64,000 nt of DNA from NCBI RefSeq assembly GCF_900112175.1, contig NZ_FOYT01000001.1, forward strand, positions 186,001 through 250,000. The letters run 5' to 3'. This stretch comes from Halogeometricum rufum. GTDB lineage: Archaea > Halobacteriota > Halobacteria > Halobacteriales > Haloferacaceae. The notes under the pieces are model-generated. The model was given only the letters and a program-made list of their open reading frames with translations, ran no database searches and was not told the origin of the DNA. A program made the translations under genes and the position numbers. Below are positions 8,625 to 17,481 of this stretch, one piece after another; the stretch's first letter is position 1, and every line of letters starts with the position of its first letter.

Positions 8625-9386
8625 ATGTCCCGCCCGGGCGATTCTGTCCGCGTCGCGTGGACCGTCGTCAAACGGGCGCACGCTCACGACGTCAAGTATC
8701 CCGCGGCCTCGCTGGCGTACTACGGCTTCGTCTCCCTGTTCCCGTTGCTCGTGCTCGCGCTGGCCGTTCTGAGCCGTCCCGAGGCCGCCTGGATTCAGCG
8801 GGCGACGCCGACGTTTCTCTCCCCGGCGACGCGACAGTTGGTGTACGAGGCGACGGCGAACGGGGCGGGTCGAGAGGGGGCGACGCTTCTCGCCGTCGCC
8901 GTCCTCCTGTGGAGCGGAGCCAACGTCACCGTCGGCTTCCGGTCGGCCGTCGAACGCGCGGAGGGCGGCGTCGCGTCGTCGCTCGCGGGGCGACTCCGAG
9001 ACGGTGTCTGCATCCTCGGGTCGCTCGTCCTCGCGGTGGCCGTCATCGTCGCCACGAGCGCGCTGTTCTCGATATTCCCGACGGGACGGGTCGTCGAGGC
9101 AGCGACGCTCGCCGCCCTTCTCGCGGCGCTGACCGTCGTCTTCCTCCCCCTCTACTACGCTCCGTCCCGCCGCGTCACGTCGCTCCGCGGGGCGCTTCCG
9201 GGGGCCGTGACCGCCGCCGTCTGTTGGACCTCCATGCTCGCCGTCGTCCACGTCTACGCGGTCAACGCGGACCGCTACGCCGTCTACGGCGTCGTCAGCG
9301 GCATCGTCATCGTCCTCACGAGCCTCTACGTCGGCGCACTCGTCCTCCTCGTCGGCGTCGTCGTCAATGCGACGGTGGCCGAGTAG
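8625..9386 (+). CDS. YihY/BrkB-like inner membrane protein
   Basis: A 253-residue membrane protein resembling the YihY (formerly BrkB/RNase BN-like) family: an amphipathic start (VVKRAHAHDVKYPAASLAYYGFVSLFPLLVL), the typical Y-x-x-FxSLFPLLVL helix near residue 35, a long periplasmic-type loop, and a C-terminal half with four more helices and a YGVVSGIVIVLTSLYVGALVLL segment. The biochemical role of YihY proteins is not established. The ATG at 8625 lies about 28 bases after a CTTTGA promoter-like box (8595-8600), consistent with leaderless transcription. Confidence 0.82.
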   Translation: MSRPGDSVRVAWTVVKRAHAHDVKYPAASLAYYGFVSLFPLLVLALAVLSRPEAAWIQRATPTFLSPATRQLVYEATANGAGREGATLLAVAVLLWSGANVTVGFRSAVERAEGGVASSLAGRLRDGVCILGSLVLAVAVIVATSALFSIFPTGRVVEAATLAALLAALTVVFLPLYYAPSRRVTSLRGALPGAVTAAVCWTSMLAVVHVYAVNADRYAVYGVVSGIVIVLTSLYVGALVLLVGVVVNATVAE

Positions 9387-9430
9387 GCGGGGAAGCTCCT
9401 CCTCCGGTCCGTCGTCCCTCTTCCGCCCGA

Positions 9431-10768
9431 CTACAGCGCCTCTTTGTACGCCTCGAGCGTCGTCTCGATGTCCTCGTCGGTGTGCGCGTAGGAGACGAAC
9501 TGCGACTCGAACTGGTTGGCGGTGAGGAAGACGCCGCGCTCTTTCATCTCCTGCCAGAAGATGCGCTCCCAGCGTTCGGTCTCCGCGTCGGCCACGTCCG
9601 CGCCGTTCTTCGGGCAGTAGTCGTAGCGCGGGCAGTCCTCGCGCTGTTCGCACCCCGCGGGACAGCAACCGTCGAGGTCGGACGGCCCCTCGCGCGTGAA
9701 CACGGTCTTGAACATCGAGTCGGTACCGACGACGGTGTACGCGGGCGCCTGGTCCTCCACGACGTCGGTGAGTCCGCGGCGGAGTTTCTCGCCGAGGCGG
9801 TTCACGTGGTCGTACACGTCGTTCTCGGCGGCGTACTTCAGCGACTCGTAGCCGGCGGCCATCGTCACCGGGTGGCCAGAGAACGTCCCCGACTGGAACA
9901 CGTCGCCGGCGGGTGTGAACTGTTCGAGTATCTCGGATTTGCCGCCGATTGCGCCGACGGGGAAGCCGCCGCCGACTATCTTCCCGAACGTCGTCACGTC
10001 GGGCGTGACGCCGAACTTCCCCTGTGCGCACTGCAGGCCGCCGACGCGGAACCCGGTGATGACCTCGTCGAATATCAGCAGCGACCCGTGCGCCTCGGTC
10101 AGGTCGCGGAGGTGTTCGAGGTAGCCGTCCACGGGCAGCACGATGCCGTTGTTGCCGAGGATGGGTTCGGTGAGGACGGCGGCGACGTCGTCGCCGTGTT
10201 CCTCGAACACCTCGGAAATCGCCTCGGCGTCGTTGAACGGCACCGGAATCGTGTGCTGGGCGAACGACTCGGGGATGCCGCGCGTGCTCGGGTGGACGTC
10301 GCCGGGTTCGCCCTCGACGAGCGTGGACTCCTGCGCGCCGTGGTAGCCGCCCTGCATGACGACTATCTTGTCGCGGCTGGTGTAGCCGCGGGCGAGACGG
10401 ACGGCCGAGACGGTGGCCTCGGTGCCGGAGTTGACGAACCGCGTCATCTCCACCGAGGGGACGTGGCGGGCGACGAACTCCGCGAGTTCGACCTCGACTT
10501 CGGTCGGCGCGCCGTACATCGGGCCGTCGGAGGCGTGCGACTGGACGGCCGCGCGGACCGGGTCGGGCATGTCGTGCCCGTAGAGGAGGGGGCCGTAGCC
10601 CATCACGTAGTCGAGGTAGCGGTTCCCGTCGGCGTCGACGACGTGGGCGCCGTCGCCGCGTTCGACGAAGAACGGATACGGTCGCGTCGCGCGGACCGAG
10701 GAGTTCACGCCGCCGGGGATGACCGACAGCGCTCGGTCGTACAGGTCCCGGGACTCGTCGTGGTTCAT
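9431..10768 (-). CDS. hemL: glutamate-1-semialdehyde 2,1-aminomutase with Cys-rich insert
   Basis: A 445-residue PLP enzyme that converts glutamate-1-semialdehyde to 5-aminolevulinate in the C5 pathway. It opens with [18 protein letters not shown], keeps the aminotransferase elements [28 protein letters not shown] and the Schiff-base lysine in [15 protein letters not shown]. Near the C-terminus it has an insertion with five cysteines (residues 368, 369, 373, 379, 385; CCPAGC...DC...YC) not found in bacterial HemL as I know it. The gene is monocistronic, in the same region as hemCD, cobA and hemB, but the first enzyme hemA is not in the window. Confidence 0.95.
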   Translation of the reverse strand: MNHDESRDLYDRALSVIPGGVNSSVRATRPYPFFVERGDGAHVVDADGNRYLDYVMGYGPLLYGHDMPDPVRAAVQSHASDGPMYGAPTEVEVELAEFVARHVPSVEMTRFVNSGTEATVSAVRLARGYTSRDKIVVMQGGYHGAQESTLVEGEPGDVHPSTRGIPESFAQHTIPVPFNDAEAISEVFEEHGDDVAAVLTEPILGNNGIVLPVDGYLEHLRDLTEAHGSLLIFDEVITGFRVGGLQCAQGKFGVTPDVTTFGKIVGGGFPVGAIGGKSEILEQFTPAGDVFQSGTFSGHPVTMAAGYESLKYAAENDVYDHVNRLGEKLRRGLTDVVEDQAPAYTVVGTDSMFKTVFTREGPSDLDGCCPAGCEQREDCPRYDYCPKNGADVADAETERWERIFWQEMKERGVFLTANQFESQFVSYAHTDEDIETTLEAYKEAL

Positions 10769-10790
10769 GCGCGGAGCGTTGGCGGGGTAC

Positions 10791-10825
10791 GAAAAAAGAA
10801 GTACGGGGTTCGGCCGTCGAACCCC
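10791..10825 (-). terminator. hairpin plus T-tract terminator for the CPBP gene
   Basis: On the minus strand, the CPBP protease gene ends at 10834 and is followed by an inverted repeat GGGGTTC/GAACCCC (10805-10811 and 10819-10825, 7-bp arms, 7-base loop), then by a run of six T residues a few bases further (10792-10797 on the complement). The order hairpin then T-tract fits an intrinsic-type terminator placed before hemL. Confidence 0.6.
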
Positions 10826-10833
10826 GGCGCGAC

Positions 10834-11547
10834 CTACTGTTCGCCCTCCAACCAGCGGACGACCGACGGCGTCTCCTCGTCGTCCTCCTCCTCTATCGGC
10901 GCGTAGCGGTCGGCGACGACCAGTCCGACGGCGTCGTTCAGCGCGTGGATGGCGATGAGGGCGGGTAACGAGCGGAACCAGAGGTACAGCAGGGTGGTGA
11001 CGAGCGCTGGTTGGGCGATGCGGAGGACGGCCTGCCGGTCCCACGTCTCGCCGAGGTGACCGAGCGTGAACGCGACGAAGGAGACGACGCCGGCCAGCGG
11101 GAGGCTCCCCGTGAGGGCGGTGATTCGCTCGACTGCGTAGCCGTGGTACGGTATCTCCTCGGTCACGCCCGCCGTCACGGCGACGAACAGGCGTTCCGAC
11201 AGGGACAGCGACGCGAACGAGCCGATGCCTCGCGCGAGGCTCTCGCCGCCGTCGCCGACGCGGGACCACAGCGGAGCGAGAAGCAGGTTCGTCCCCAGCA
11301 TCACCGCGAGTCCGCTGCTCACCTGCCAGACGAACAGCCACGGCGACCCGACGCGCCACCCGATGGAGGCGAACGTCTTCCCCTCGGCGGCGACGACGAG
11401 GACGATGACGGCGGGGACGACCCACTTCCAGGCGTGTTCGGCGAGTGTGCCGCCGGACAGGTCGAACCGCTCGCGGAGTCGGTGTAGCAACTCGAAGCCG
11501 ACGAGCGCGACCACGAGTCCGACGGCGGTGACCGGCGTCAGTTCCAC
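10834..11547 (-). CDS. CPBP-family intramembrane protease homologue (variant motif 1)
   Basis: A 237-residue protein with about seven membrane helices. The CPBP (CAAX protease/bacteriocin-processing, Abi) family has three motifs: EExxxR, FxxxH and HxxxN. Motif 1 here reads EEIPYHG, with His at the place usually held by Arg; motif 2 is FTLGH and motif 3 is HALND. The glutamates and histidines thought to bind the metal are kept, so it could be active, but the Arg replacement is unusual. GTG start at 11547. Substrate unknown. It is followed by a terminator hairpin. Confidence 0.78.
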   Translation of the reverse strand: MELTPVTAVGLVVALVGFELLHRLRERFDLSGGTLAEHAWKWVVPAVIVLVVAAEGKTFASIGWRVGSPWLFVWQVSSGLAVMLGTNLLLAPLWSRVGDGGESLARGIGSFASLSLSERLFVAVTAGVTEEIPYHGYAVERITALTGSLPLAGVVSFVAFTLGHLGETWDRQAVLRIAQPALVTTLLYLWFRSLPALIAIHALNDAVGLVVADRYAPIEEEDDEETPSVVRWLEGEQ

Positions 11548-11647
11548 GTTCGCTCACGGGATGGGGGAACGCTTGGGTCTTTTCGTCTCTCACGACCTCC
11601 GCGGGCGTCCGTCGTCGGCCGCGTCCTGCGACGACCGAGCGACCGGC

Positions 11648-12016
11648 TCAGACCGCGTCGCGGCCGGTCTTCCCGGTGCGGACCTGGACGGCGTCGTCGA
11701 CGGGGAGGACGAACACCTTCCCGTCGCCGGGGTCGCCCGTGCGCGCCGCGTCGGCGATGGCGTCCGCCACGTCCTCGGCGGGAACGTCGGCGACGACGCA
11801 CTCTACCTTGACCTTCTGGTGGAGGTCGACGGTGTACTCCTCGCCGCGCCACTGACTCTTCGTGGCGGGTTGGGACCCGCGACCGGAGACGTTCGTCACC
11901 GTCAGCGACGGCGCGCCGACGTCGGCCAGCGCGCGCTTCACCTCGGAGAGCTTGTCGGGCCGAACGACGGCCATGACCAGCTTTATCTCGCCGTCGTTCG
12001 GCAGGTCAGCGCTCAT
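11648..12016 (-). CDS. glnK: PII nitrogen regulator, second copy
   Basis: A 122-residue PII protein, with an N-terminal extension of a few residues compared with its neighbour. PII trimers bind ATP/ADP and 2-oxoglutarate and, as GlnK, plug the ammonium channel AmtB. The T-loop (GSQ...[17 protein letters not shown]) with the modifiable tyrosine, the B-loop ([14 protein letters not shown]) and the C-loop are intact. It is about 80 percent identical by eye to the copy at 12238-12594. It has its own Shine-Dalgarno (GAGGAGG about 10 bases before ATG 12016) and a near-palindrome CTACCGTGGTAG further upstream (12034-12045), so it may be separately regulated. Confidence 0.93.
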   Translation of the reverse strand: MSADLPNDGEIKLVMAVVRPDKLSEVKRALADVGAPSLTVTNVSGRGSQPATKSQWRGEEYTVDLHQKVKVECVVADVPAEDVADAIADAARTGDPGDGKVFVLPVDDAVQVRTGKTGRDAV

Positions 12017-12237
12017 GGTTCACTCGTCCTCCTCTACCGTGGTAGTCTTTTGCACCCGTCTGTCCCCCACTATCGGCTAGCAGTCGAAGCCAGACGGAAC
12101 GTACTCTGCCGTCCCACAGCCGTCGCCAAAATCCGCTGCGCGCGTCGTCTCAGAAACGTATCGAAAACCCCGACGAGCAGTTCCGGTCGGTTCGGTCGGT
12201 TCGGCCGTGCGGGCGACGCCGTCCCCGTGCGCGGGAC

Positions 12238-12594
12238 CTACACCGCGTCCATCCCCTCCTTTCCGGTGCGGACCTGCACGGCGCTGTCGACGGGGAGGAC
12301 GAACACCTTCCCGTCGCCGGGTTCGCCGGTGTGTGCCGCCTCGCGGATGGCCTCCACCACGTCGTCGGCGGGGATGTCGGCGACGATGCACTCTACCTTG
12401 ACCTTCTGGTGGAGGTCGACGGTGTACTCCTCGCCGCGCCACTGACCCTTCTTGGCGGGTTGAGAGCCGCGGCCGGAGACGTTCGTCACCGTCAGCGACG
12501 GCGCGCCGACTTCGGCCAGACCGCGCTTCACGTCGGCGAGTTTGTCCGGGCGGATGACCGCCATGACCATCTTGATCCCGTCGTTGTCGCTCAT
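12238..12594 (-). CDS. glnK: PII nitrogen regulator GlnK, first copy coupled to amt
   Basis: A 118-residue PII protein. Its start ATG at 12594 overlaps the amt stop codon in ATGA, the classic amtB-glnK coupling, so this is the cognate channel regulator. T-loop tyrosine (GEEYTVDL), 2-oxoglutarate/ATP-binding Q in GRGSQPA, and the B-loop [14 protein letters not shown] are all present. By family knowledge it binds the cytoplasmic face of the Amt trimer and blocks it when 2-oxoglutarate is low. A 221-bp gap separates it from the second glnK. Confidence 0.95.
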   Translation of the reverse strand: MSDNDGIKMVMAVIRPDKLADVKRGLAEVGAPSLTVTNVSGRGSQPAKKGQWRGEEYTVDLHQKVKVECIVADIPADDVVEAIREAAHTGEPGDGKVFVLPVDSAVQVRTGKEGMDAV

Positions 12595-13970
12595 TCGTCG
12601 TCACCTCCGCTCACCGCACCGCCGTCGGTCCGCACGTTCGACCCGCCGTCGGCCATCGGGCTCTCGCCGTCGGCGACGAACTCGGGGTAGACGGAGACGC
12701 CGTGTTCGCCGAGGTCCAGTCCCTCGGCCTCTTCGCCTTCGGAGACGCGCAGTCCGACCGTGAGGTCGAGGGCGTACAGCACGACCCCCGAGGCGGCGAC
12801 GGTCCAGGCGGCGATGACGACGACGCCGAGGACCTGCAGCAGCAGCTGGTTCACCGAGAACCCGCCGACCGCGAACACGGGGATGAGCGCCGTCCCCACC
12901 GCGCCGGCGACGCCGTGCACCGCGAAGACGCCACAGACGTCGTCGACCTTCAGCGTGTCCACCGTGAAGCGGAACGCGGGCAGGACGAGGAAGCCGCCGA
13001 GGCCGCCGAGGAGCGCGCCACCCCACCACGTCACGTGCGGGACCGCGCCCGTGACCGCCACGAGACCGGCCAGCAGTCCGTTCGCCGTCCAGAGCGGGTC
13101 GGGTTTGCCCTGGTAGCGGGCGGACATGAGCATCGCCATCGCACCGCCAGCGCCCATGCCGAGGGTGGTGACGAGGGCGACGCGACCGAGCGCCGCGCCC
13201 ATGAACGTCAGGCTCCCGTCGTCGCCGACGGCGAGGATGGTCGCCTGCGTGCCGACGTTGAAGCCGTACCAGCCGAACGCGAGGATGAACGTCCCGAGGA
13301 CGGCCAACAGCATCGAGTGACCCGGGATGGGTTGGCTCTCGCCGTTCTCGTCGTAGCGTCCCTTGCGCGCGCCGACCATCTTCGCGGCGACCAGACCGGC
13401 CACCCCACCGCACATGTGGACGACCGTCGCGCCGGCGAAGTCGAGGTAGCCCGTGCCGAGGATGCTCCCGAGGTACCCGCCGCTATCAGGCCCCGCGAGC
13501 AGGCCGCCGCCCCACGTGAAGCCGACGACCACGGGGTAGATGATGGCCACCATCAGTATCGTGAACAAGACGTACGCGTCGAAGTCCATGCGCTCGGCGA
13601 CGGCGCCGGAGACGATGGTCGCGGCGGTCATCGCGAACACCGCGCCGAATAGCCAGCCGATCCACGCCGTCGGGTCGTTGACGTACGCGAACGCGCTGGC
13701 GACGCTGAACGACCCGGAAGAGGTCAGCCCGCCCACGATGGTCGCGACCCCCGCACCCACGACGAAGTAGGTGAGCGTGCCGAGTATCCAGTCGTTCATG
13801 TTCTTCATCAGGACGTTCCCGACGTTCTTCGCGCGGACCTGCCCCGCCTCGAGGAGGGCGAAGCCGGGCTGCATGAAGAAGATGAGGAACGTCACGACCA
13901 GCACCCAGACGTTGTTGACGCCCGACGCGATGGTCGAGGCGTCGGCCTGCAGGAGGACGCTCACGACCAT
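12591..13970 (-). CDS. amt: ammonium transporter
   Basis: A 459-residue Amt/Mep/Rh channel with about 11 helices. Recognised elements are the helix-1 segment ending [38 protein letters not shown] with the pore His, [11 protein letters not shown], and the C-terminal HGVAGAVGT with the twin pore histidine. I choose ATG 13970 rather than ATG 14048 because an A/T-rich promoter box (AAATAATAG, 13994-14002) sits at about -27 from it and the N-terminus then matches the family. The C-terminal ~60 residues are acidic. Translationally coupled to glnK. Confidence 0.95.
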   Translation of the reverse strand: MVVSVLLQADASTIASGVNNVWVLVVTFLIFFMQPGFALLEAGQVRAKNVGNVLMKNMNDWILGTLTYFVVGAGVATIVGGLTSSGSFSVASAFAYVNDPTAWIGWLFGAVFAMTAATIVSGAVAERMDFDAYVLFTILMVAIIYPVVVGFTWGGGLLAGPDSGGYLGSILGTGYLDFAGATVVHMCGGVAGLVAAKMVGARKGRYDENGESQPIPGHSMLLAVLGTFILAFGWYGFNVGTQATILAVGDDGSLTFMGAALGRVALVTTLGMGAGGAMAMLMSARYQGKPDPLWTANGLLAGLVAVTGAVPHVTWWGGALLGGLGGFLVLPAFRFTVDTLKVDDVCGVFAVHGVAGAVGTALIPVFAVGGFSVNQLLLQVLGVVVIAAWTVAASGVVLYALDLTVGLRVSEGEEAEGLDLGEHGVSVYPEFVADGESPMADGGSNVRTDGGAVSGGDDE

Positions 13971-13993
13971 CCCTCCGCCGATGGACAACCGTC

Positions 13994-14002
13994 TATTATT
14001 TC
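13994..14002 (-). promoter_or_regulatory. TATA-like box of the amt-glnK promoter
   Basis: The minus strand reads AAATAATAG centred about 28 bases before the amt ATG (13970). This spacing is that of a haloarchaeal leaderless or near-leaderless promoter and decides between the two candidate start codons of amt. Confidence 0.55.
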
Positions 14003-14090
14003 GCCCACTTCCGCTTCGTTCGTGCTCATATTCACGCGAGAGAGTCATGGGAAAGAACTACATAAGTGTATGTGACCAAATTGTCCATTT

Positions 14091-14109
14091 ATGGGGTCCG
14101 TTATTGGAC
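14091..14109. promoter_or_regulatory. inverted repeat upstream of amt, possible operator
   Basis: In the unusually A/T-rich 14049-14262 region upstream of amt, GTCC (14096-14099) and GGAC (14106-14109) flank a six-base spacer, and a second GTCC (14083-14086) lies just before it within TGTGACCAAATTGTCC. The region is otherwise free of open frames. It could hold a nitrogen-responsive activator site; arms are short, so this is only suggestive. Confidence 0.3.
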
Positions 14110-14262
14110 GTGCGGCCGATTTGGGTAACAATATAATGGGTATAAGGGAAACTACTGTCCGATTCGACCACTGATTGCCCAAGATATCTGGACGTACGTT
14201 CACGCAAAATCTGCCGAACCGGACGAATCGGCTCGCGCGCGGCCGGCCGGTAACGAACGACT

Positions 14263-15243
14263 TCAGAGCGCCGCGGCGACGTCCTCGGCGAAGTAGGTGA
14301 GGATCAGGTCCGCCCCCGCCCGCTTCATCGCGAGGAGCGATTCGAACGCCGTCGCTTCGAGGTCCAGCCAGCCCTTCTCCGCGGCGGCGTGAATCATCGC
14401 GTACTCGCCGGAGACGTTGTAGGCGGCGACGGGGTGGTCGAACTCCTCGCGCACGGCGCGGACGACGTCGAGGTACGCCAGCGCCGGTTTCACCATCAAC
14501 ACGTCCGCGCCCTGTTCGACGTCGAGTCGCACCTCGCGCAGGGCCTCCCGCCCGTTCGCGGGGTCCATCTGGTAGTGCCGCCGGTCGCCGAACGCGGGCG
14601 CGCCGTCGGCGGCGTCGCGGAACGGCCCGTAGAAGGCGCTCTCGTACTTCGCGGCGTAGGACATGACGGGGACGCTCTCGTGCCCATCGGCGTCCAACGC
14701 CTCCCGAATCGCGCCGACCATGCCGTCGGTCATCGAACTCGGCGCGACCATGTCCGCGCCTGCCCGCGCGTGCGAGACGGCCGTCTTCGCCAGCAGTTCG
14801 AGCGTCTCGTCGTTCTTCACGGTCAGCGTCGGGTCCGTCTCGGCCTCGTCCTCGACGACGCCGCAGTGGCCGTGGCTCGTGTACTCACAGAGGCAGACGT
14901 CCGTGACGACGTACGCGTCCGTCGCCGCCGTCACGCGCCGCGTGGCCTCCTGGACGACGCCGTCCTCGGCCCACGCGCGGGTCCCGCGTTCGTCCTTCGA
15001 CTCGGGGATGCCGAACAGCATCACCGCCTCGACGCCGGTGTCGAGAACCTCTTGGACGCGCGCGACGGCCTCCGAGACTGGGACGCGTTCGTGCCCCGGC
15101 ATCGACTCGATTTCGACCCGTTCGTCCGTCGTGGCGTCCACGAAGACGGGCGCGAGGAGGTCCGTCGCCGAGAGGTTCGTCTCGCTGACGAGCGACCGGA
15201 TGCCGTCTGTCCGCAGGCGTCGCGGGCGGTCGGTGAGGTTCAT
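14263..15243 (-). CDS. hemB: delta-aminolevulinic acid dehydratase (porphobilinogen synthase)
   Basis: A 326-residue HemB that condenses two 5-aminolevulinates into porphobilinogen. The zinc-type cysteine cluster DVCLCEYTSHGHCG is at about residues 120-133, and the two Schiff-base lysines appear in SYAAKYESAFYGPFRDA and in MVKPALAYLD. The ATG at 15243 is selected because the sequence MNLTDRPRRLR matches the usual R-RLR opening, while the upstream in-frame extension is unlike any HemB. It provides the substrate of HemC, encoded 8 kb away on the same strand. Confidence 0.96.
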   Translation of the reverse strand: MNLTDRPRRLRTDGIRSLVSETNLSATDLLAPVFVDATTDERVEIESMPGHERVPVSEAVARVQEVLDTGVEAVMLFGIPESKDERGTRAWAEDGVVQEATRRVTAATDAYVVTDVCLCEYTSHGHCGVVEDEAETDPTLTVKNDETLELLAKTAVSHARAGADMVAPSSMTDGMVGAIREALDADGHESVPVMSYAAKYESAFYGPFRDAADGAPAFGDRRHYQMDPANGREALREVRLDVEQGADVLMVKPALAYLDVVRAVREEFDHPVAAYNVSGEYAMIHAAAEKGWLDLEATAFESLLAMKRAGADLILTYFAEDVAAAL

Positions 15244-15370
15244 ACGCGCCGTTCGAACCGCACCGGAAAAACCACGTCGCTCCCGGCGGTTCGGGGCGCG
15301 TTCGGGCACTCACTCCGGTGCGGACGACAGAGCGAAACTGGTTTCAACGACTCGGGGATACACCCTCTCG

Positions 15371-15886
15371 ATGCAGTCTGCCCTCCAAGTGGCTCAGATG
15401 CCGGACGAACTGCAGGCCCTGTTGAACTCCGAGTGGGCCTACGTCGTCCTGTTCGGCGTCTTCCTCTTGGAGGGGGCGATGCTGATGTACTTCATGCCGA
15501 GCGAACTCATCGTCCCGGCGTCTCTCGTCCTCCTCGGCACCGACGCCGCCGCCCCCGTCATCGGCGTCGCCGTCGTCGGCGCCACCATCGGCCAGTACGG
15601 CCTGTTCAAAGTCGCTCAACGCGGCGGCCGGGAGTACCTCCTCCAGAAGCGGTGGTTCAAGATCAGCGAGTCGAAACTGAACAAGTTCGACGGCTGGTTC
15701 GAGCGCTGGGGTCCCGTCGTCGTCCCCGTCAGCAACTCCTTCCTGTTCACGCGCGGGATGCTCACCGTCCCCGCCGGGTTCGCCGAGATGGACGACAAGA
15801 AGTTCGTCGCCCTCTCGGCGGTGGGCACGCTCTCGTTCGAGGTGTTACTGGCGGCACTGTTCCTCTACTTCGACACGCTGTTGTGA
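15371..15886 (+). CDS. DedA/SNARE-associated family membrane protein
   Basis: A 171-residue membrane protein. It shows the DedA-like signature: re-entrant hydrophobic stretches with an acidic residue (FLLEGAMLMYFMPSELIVPAS), the G-x-x-x-G region VIGVAVVGATIGQYG, and the F/YWGPVVVPVSNSFLFTRGMLTVPAG motif corresponding to the family's F-x-R-F-x-P-x-x-R-x-x-x-x-x-x-x-G. DedA proteins act as lipid scramblases or proton-dependent transporters (C55-P recycling in bacteria); the archaeal role is not known. Divergent from hemB with a 127-bp spacer. Confidence 0.83.
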   Translation: MQSALQVAQMPDELQALLNSEWAYVVLFGVFLLEGAMLMYFMPSELIVPASLVLLGTDAAAPVIGVAVVGATIGQYGLFKVAQRGGREYLLQKRWFKISESKLNKFDGWFERWGPVVVPVSNSFLFTRGMLTVPAGFAEMDDKKFVALSAVGTLSFEVLLAALFLYFDTLL

Positions 15887-15996
15887 CGGCGACGAGCGAG
15901 ATGCCGGTCAGAAACGGCGTCGGCTTCCCGTCCACTCACGTCGGTCGTTCGGTCGATTTCTACTCGACGTCGACCGCGTCCTCGTTCATACAAGAT

Positions 15997-16161
15997 TCAC
16001 TCGGTGCGGTCGATATCGATTTGCTCCCGCAGGGCGGCGAGTTCCTCGGAGTCGGCGAGTTCCTCGACACGCTCTCGGAAGTGCCGTTCGCAGAGACCCA
16101 CCTTTATCCCGTCCTTCTCGGCGGCGTACGCGGCGTCTCGGTCGCAGTAGTGGCACTTCAT
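15997..16161 (-). CDS. small CxxC...CxxH zinc-finger protein
   Basis: A 54-residue protein with C3-x2-C6 and C24-x2-H27 as a likely single zinc site, followed by an acidic helix (ERVEELADSEELAALREQ). Small zinc-finger proteins of this size (often with the CPxCG form) are numerous in haloarchaea and several affect biofilm or swarming; this one is not assigned to any. ATG at 16161 gives the full first zinc knuckle immediately at the N-terminus, so the start is well supported. Confidence 0.8.
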   Translation of the reverse strand: MKCHYCDRDAAYAAEKDGIKVGLCERHFRERVEELADSEELAALREQIDIDRTE

Positions 16162-16226
16162 ACAACCCCTTCGGGCTTCACCTGATTTAACTCTACGCTC
16201 CCGGTTATCGGCGACGAGAGTCCGCG

Positions 16227-17057
16227 TCAGACGCCCGGCACGCGCGCGGCGAACGCGGCGAACGACTCCGCGTCGGGACCGGCCACGCCGAGCGTTCTGT
16301 CGTGCGCGTCGCTCCCGCCGGTCAGGAGCAGGTCGTTCTCGGCGGCGACGCGTTCGACCAGTTCGCCGTCCGCCGCCGCCGCACTCCCCTCGCCGTAGGG
16401 GTAGAATCGCTCGACTGCATCGAGGTCGGCGGCGCGGTCCAGCGCCGCCTCGGGGTCCGGGTACCGAAACGGGTGCGCGAGGCCGACGACGGCGCACGAC
16501 TCCCGCAGGGCCGTCACGCCCGTCTCGAAGTCCGGGACGTACCGCTGGACGTAGCAGGGGCCGTCGTTCCCGATGAGGTGTTCGAACGCCCCCTCGTAGT
16601 CGTACGGGGCGTCGCTCTCGTCGATGGCGCGGGCGACGTTCGGCCGGCCGATGCCCTCGCGCAGTTCGACGTCGAGTTCCACGTCCAGATGCGACTCGAC
16701 GCGTTCGACCATCTTCCGGCCGCGTTCCTTCCGGTCGGTCTGGATTCGCTCGGTCACCGCGCGGAGCGTCTCGGTGTCGCGGACGCCGTAGCCGAGGAGG
16801 TCCAGTCGCTGTGCGGGCGTCTCGACGCGCAGTTCGACGCCGCGTATCACCGTCACGCCGTCGCGTTCGGTTACGGGGGCGTCGAGGGACGGGTGGACCC
16901 GGTCGTGGTCGGTCACCGCCACCACGTCGATGCCGGCCGCCGCCGCCGCCGCGGGGAGTTCGGGCACCGTCAGGACGCCGTCCGACGCCGTCGTGTGGAG
17001 GTGGAGGTCCGCCACGGGCCGTCCCTCGTCGCCGTCGCCGTTCCGGTCTCGAGTCAC
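16227..17057 (-). CDS. PHP-domain metal-dependent phosphoesterase
   Basis: A 276-residue PHP protein. Metal ligands are visible in DLHLHTTASDG (about residues 13-23), VTDHDRV, the central HPFRYP and the C-terminal GGSDAHD. This layout matches the YciV/RNase AM (3',5'-nucleoside bisphosphate phosphatase) group rather than a polymerase PHP domain, but the substrate is not certain. The start chosen is GTG 17057, giving VTRDRN before the first motif; a longer in-frame extension exists but is not family-like. Divergent from the DUF5789 gene across an A/T-rich promoter region. Confidence 0.82.
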   Translation of the reverse strand: MTRDRNGDGDEGRPVADLHLHTTASDGVLTVPELPAAAAAAGIDVVAVTDHDRVHPSLDAPVTERDGVTVIRGVELRVETPAQRLDLLGYGVRDTETLRAVTERIQTDRKERGRKMVERVESHLDVELDVELREGIGRPNVARAIDESDAPYDYEGAFEHLIGNDGPCYVQRYVPDFETGVTALRESCAVVGLAHPFRYPDPEAALDRAADLDAVERFYPYGEGSAAAADGELVERVAAENDLLLTGGSDAHDRTLGVAGPDAESFAAFAARVPGV

Positions 17058-17099
17058 GACTGGGCCTCCGCGGCCGCCCGGGAAAGCGTTTTCGCCCCG

Positions 17100-17172
17100 A
17101 CCTTGTATGTGATATATTGTTGTATAAGGTCCTTTATGTGTAAAATCACGATAATGGAAAACCATTAAGAAT
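17100..17172. promoter_or_regulatory. divergent A/T-rich promoter region (PHP gene and DUF5789 gene)
   Basis: Between the PHP gene start and 17197 lies a strongly A/T-rich stretch with TATATTG, TATAAGG and ATTAAGAAT. The box CATTAAGAAT (17163-17172) is about 29 bases before the ATG of the plus-strand gene, a leaderless arrangement. The other boxes could serve the minus-strand PHP gene. Confidence 0.5.
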
Positions 17173-17196
17173 AGTGCTCGGGTAGGACTGCCTGTA

Positions 17197-17481
17197 ATGC
17201 GCCTGAACCGAACCGACGAAGTCATCGACGCCCACGAGTTCCCCGCGACCACCGAAGAACTCATCGAGGCGTTCGGCGACCAGACCATCGAACACCCCAA
17301 CGGCAGCGAACGACTCGCGGACGTGCTCGCCCGCGCGGGGTTCGAGACGTACACCTGCGCCGACGATGCGCGGAACGCCCTCCTCTGCGGCATGGGCCAC
17401 GAGGCCATCGGCCGCCGCTACTACAGCGACCGAGACGTCTCTACCTTCGGCGAAGACGGCCCGCAGCAAGTCTCCTTCTAG
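17197..17481 (+). CDS. DUF5789-like small haloarchaeal protein
   Basis: A 94-residue protein resembling the haloarchaeal DUF5789 family: start MRLNRTDEVIDAHEFPATTEELIEAFGD, a conserved LPNG/HPNGSE turn, an ETY segment and a final RRYYSDRD. Members are highly conserved in halophiles and of unknown function, possibly regulatory. A leaderless promoter box is present at -29. Its TAG stop overlaps the TAG stop of the convergent DUF5784-like gene in a shared CTAG (17478-17481). Confidence 0.78.
   Translation: MRLNRTDEVIDAHEFPATTEELIEAFGDQTIEHPNGSERLADVLARAGFETYTCADDARNALLCGMGHEAIGRRYYSDRDVSTFGEDGPQQVSF

Noticed and set aside
9431-11593. HemL reading extended to 11593
   Set aside because: The extension is an Arg-rich shadow over the CPBP gene; the HemL family starts at 10768.
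13971-14048. Longer amt with start at 14048
   Set aside because: Extra N-terminus (MTLSREYEHERSGSGRNN) is polar and not Amt-like, and the promoter box would fall inside the gene.
14663-15370. Upstream in-frame extension of the DedA gene
   Set aside because: It lies opposite hemB and has no family similarity; ATG 15371 gives the normal DedA start.
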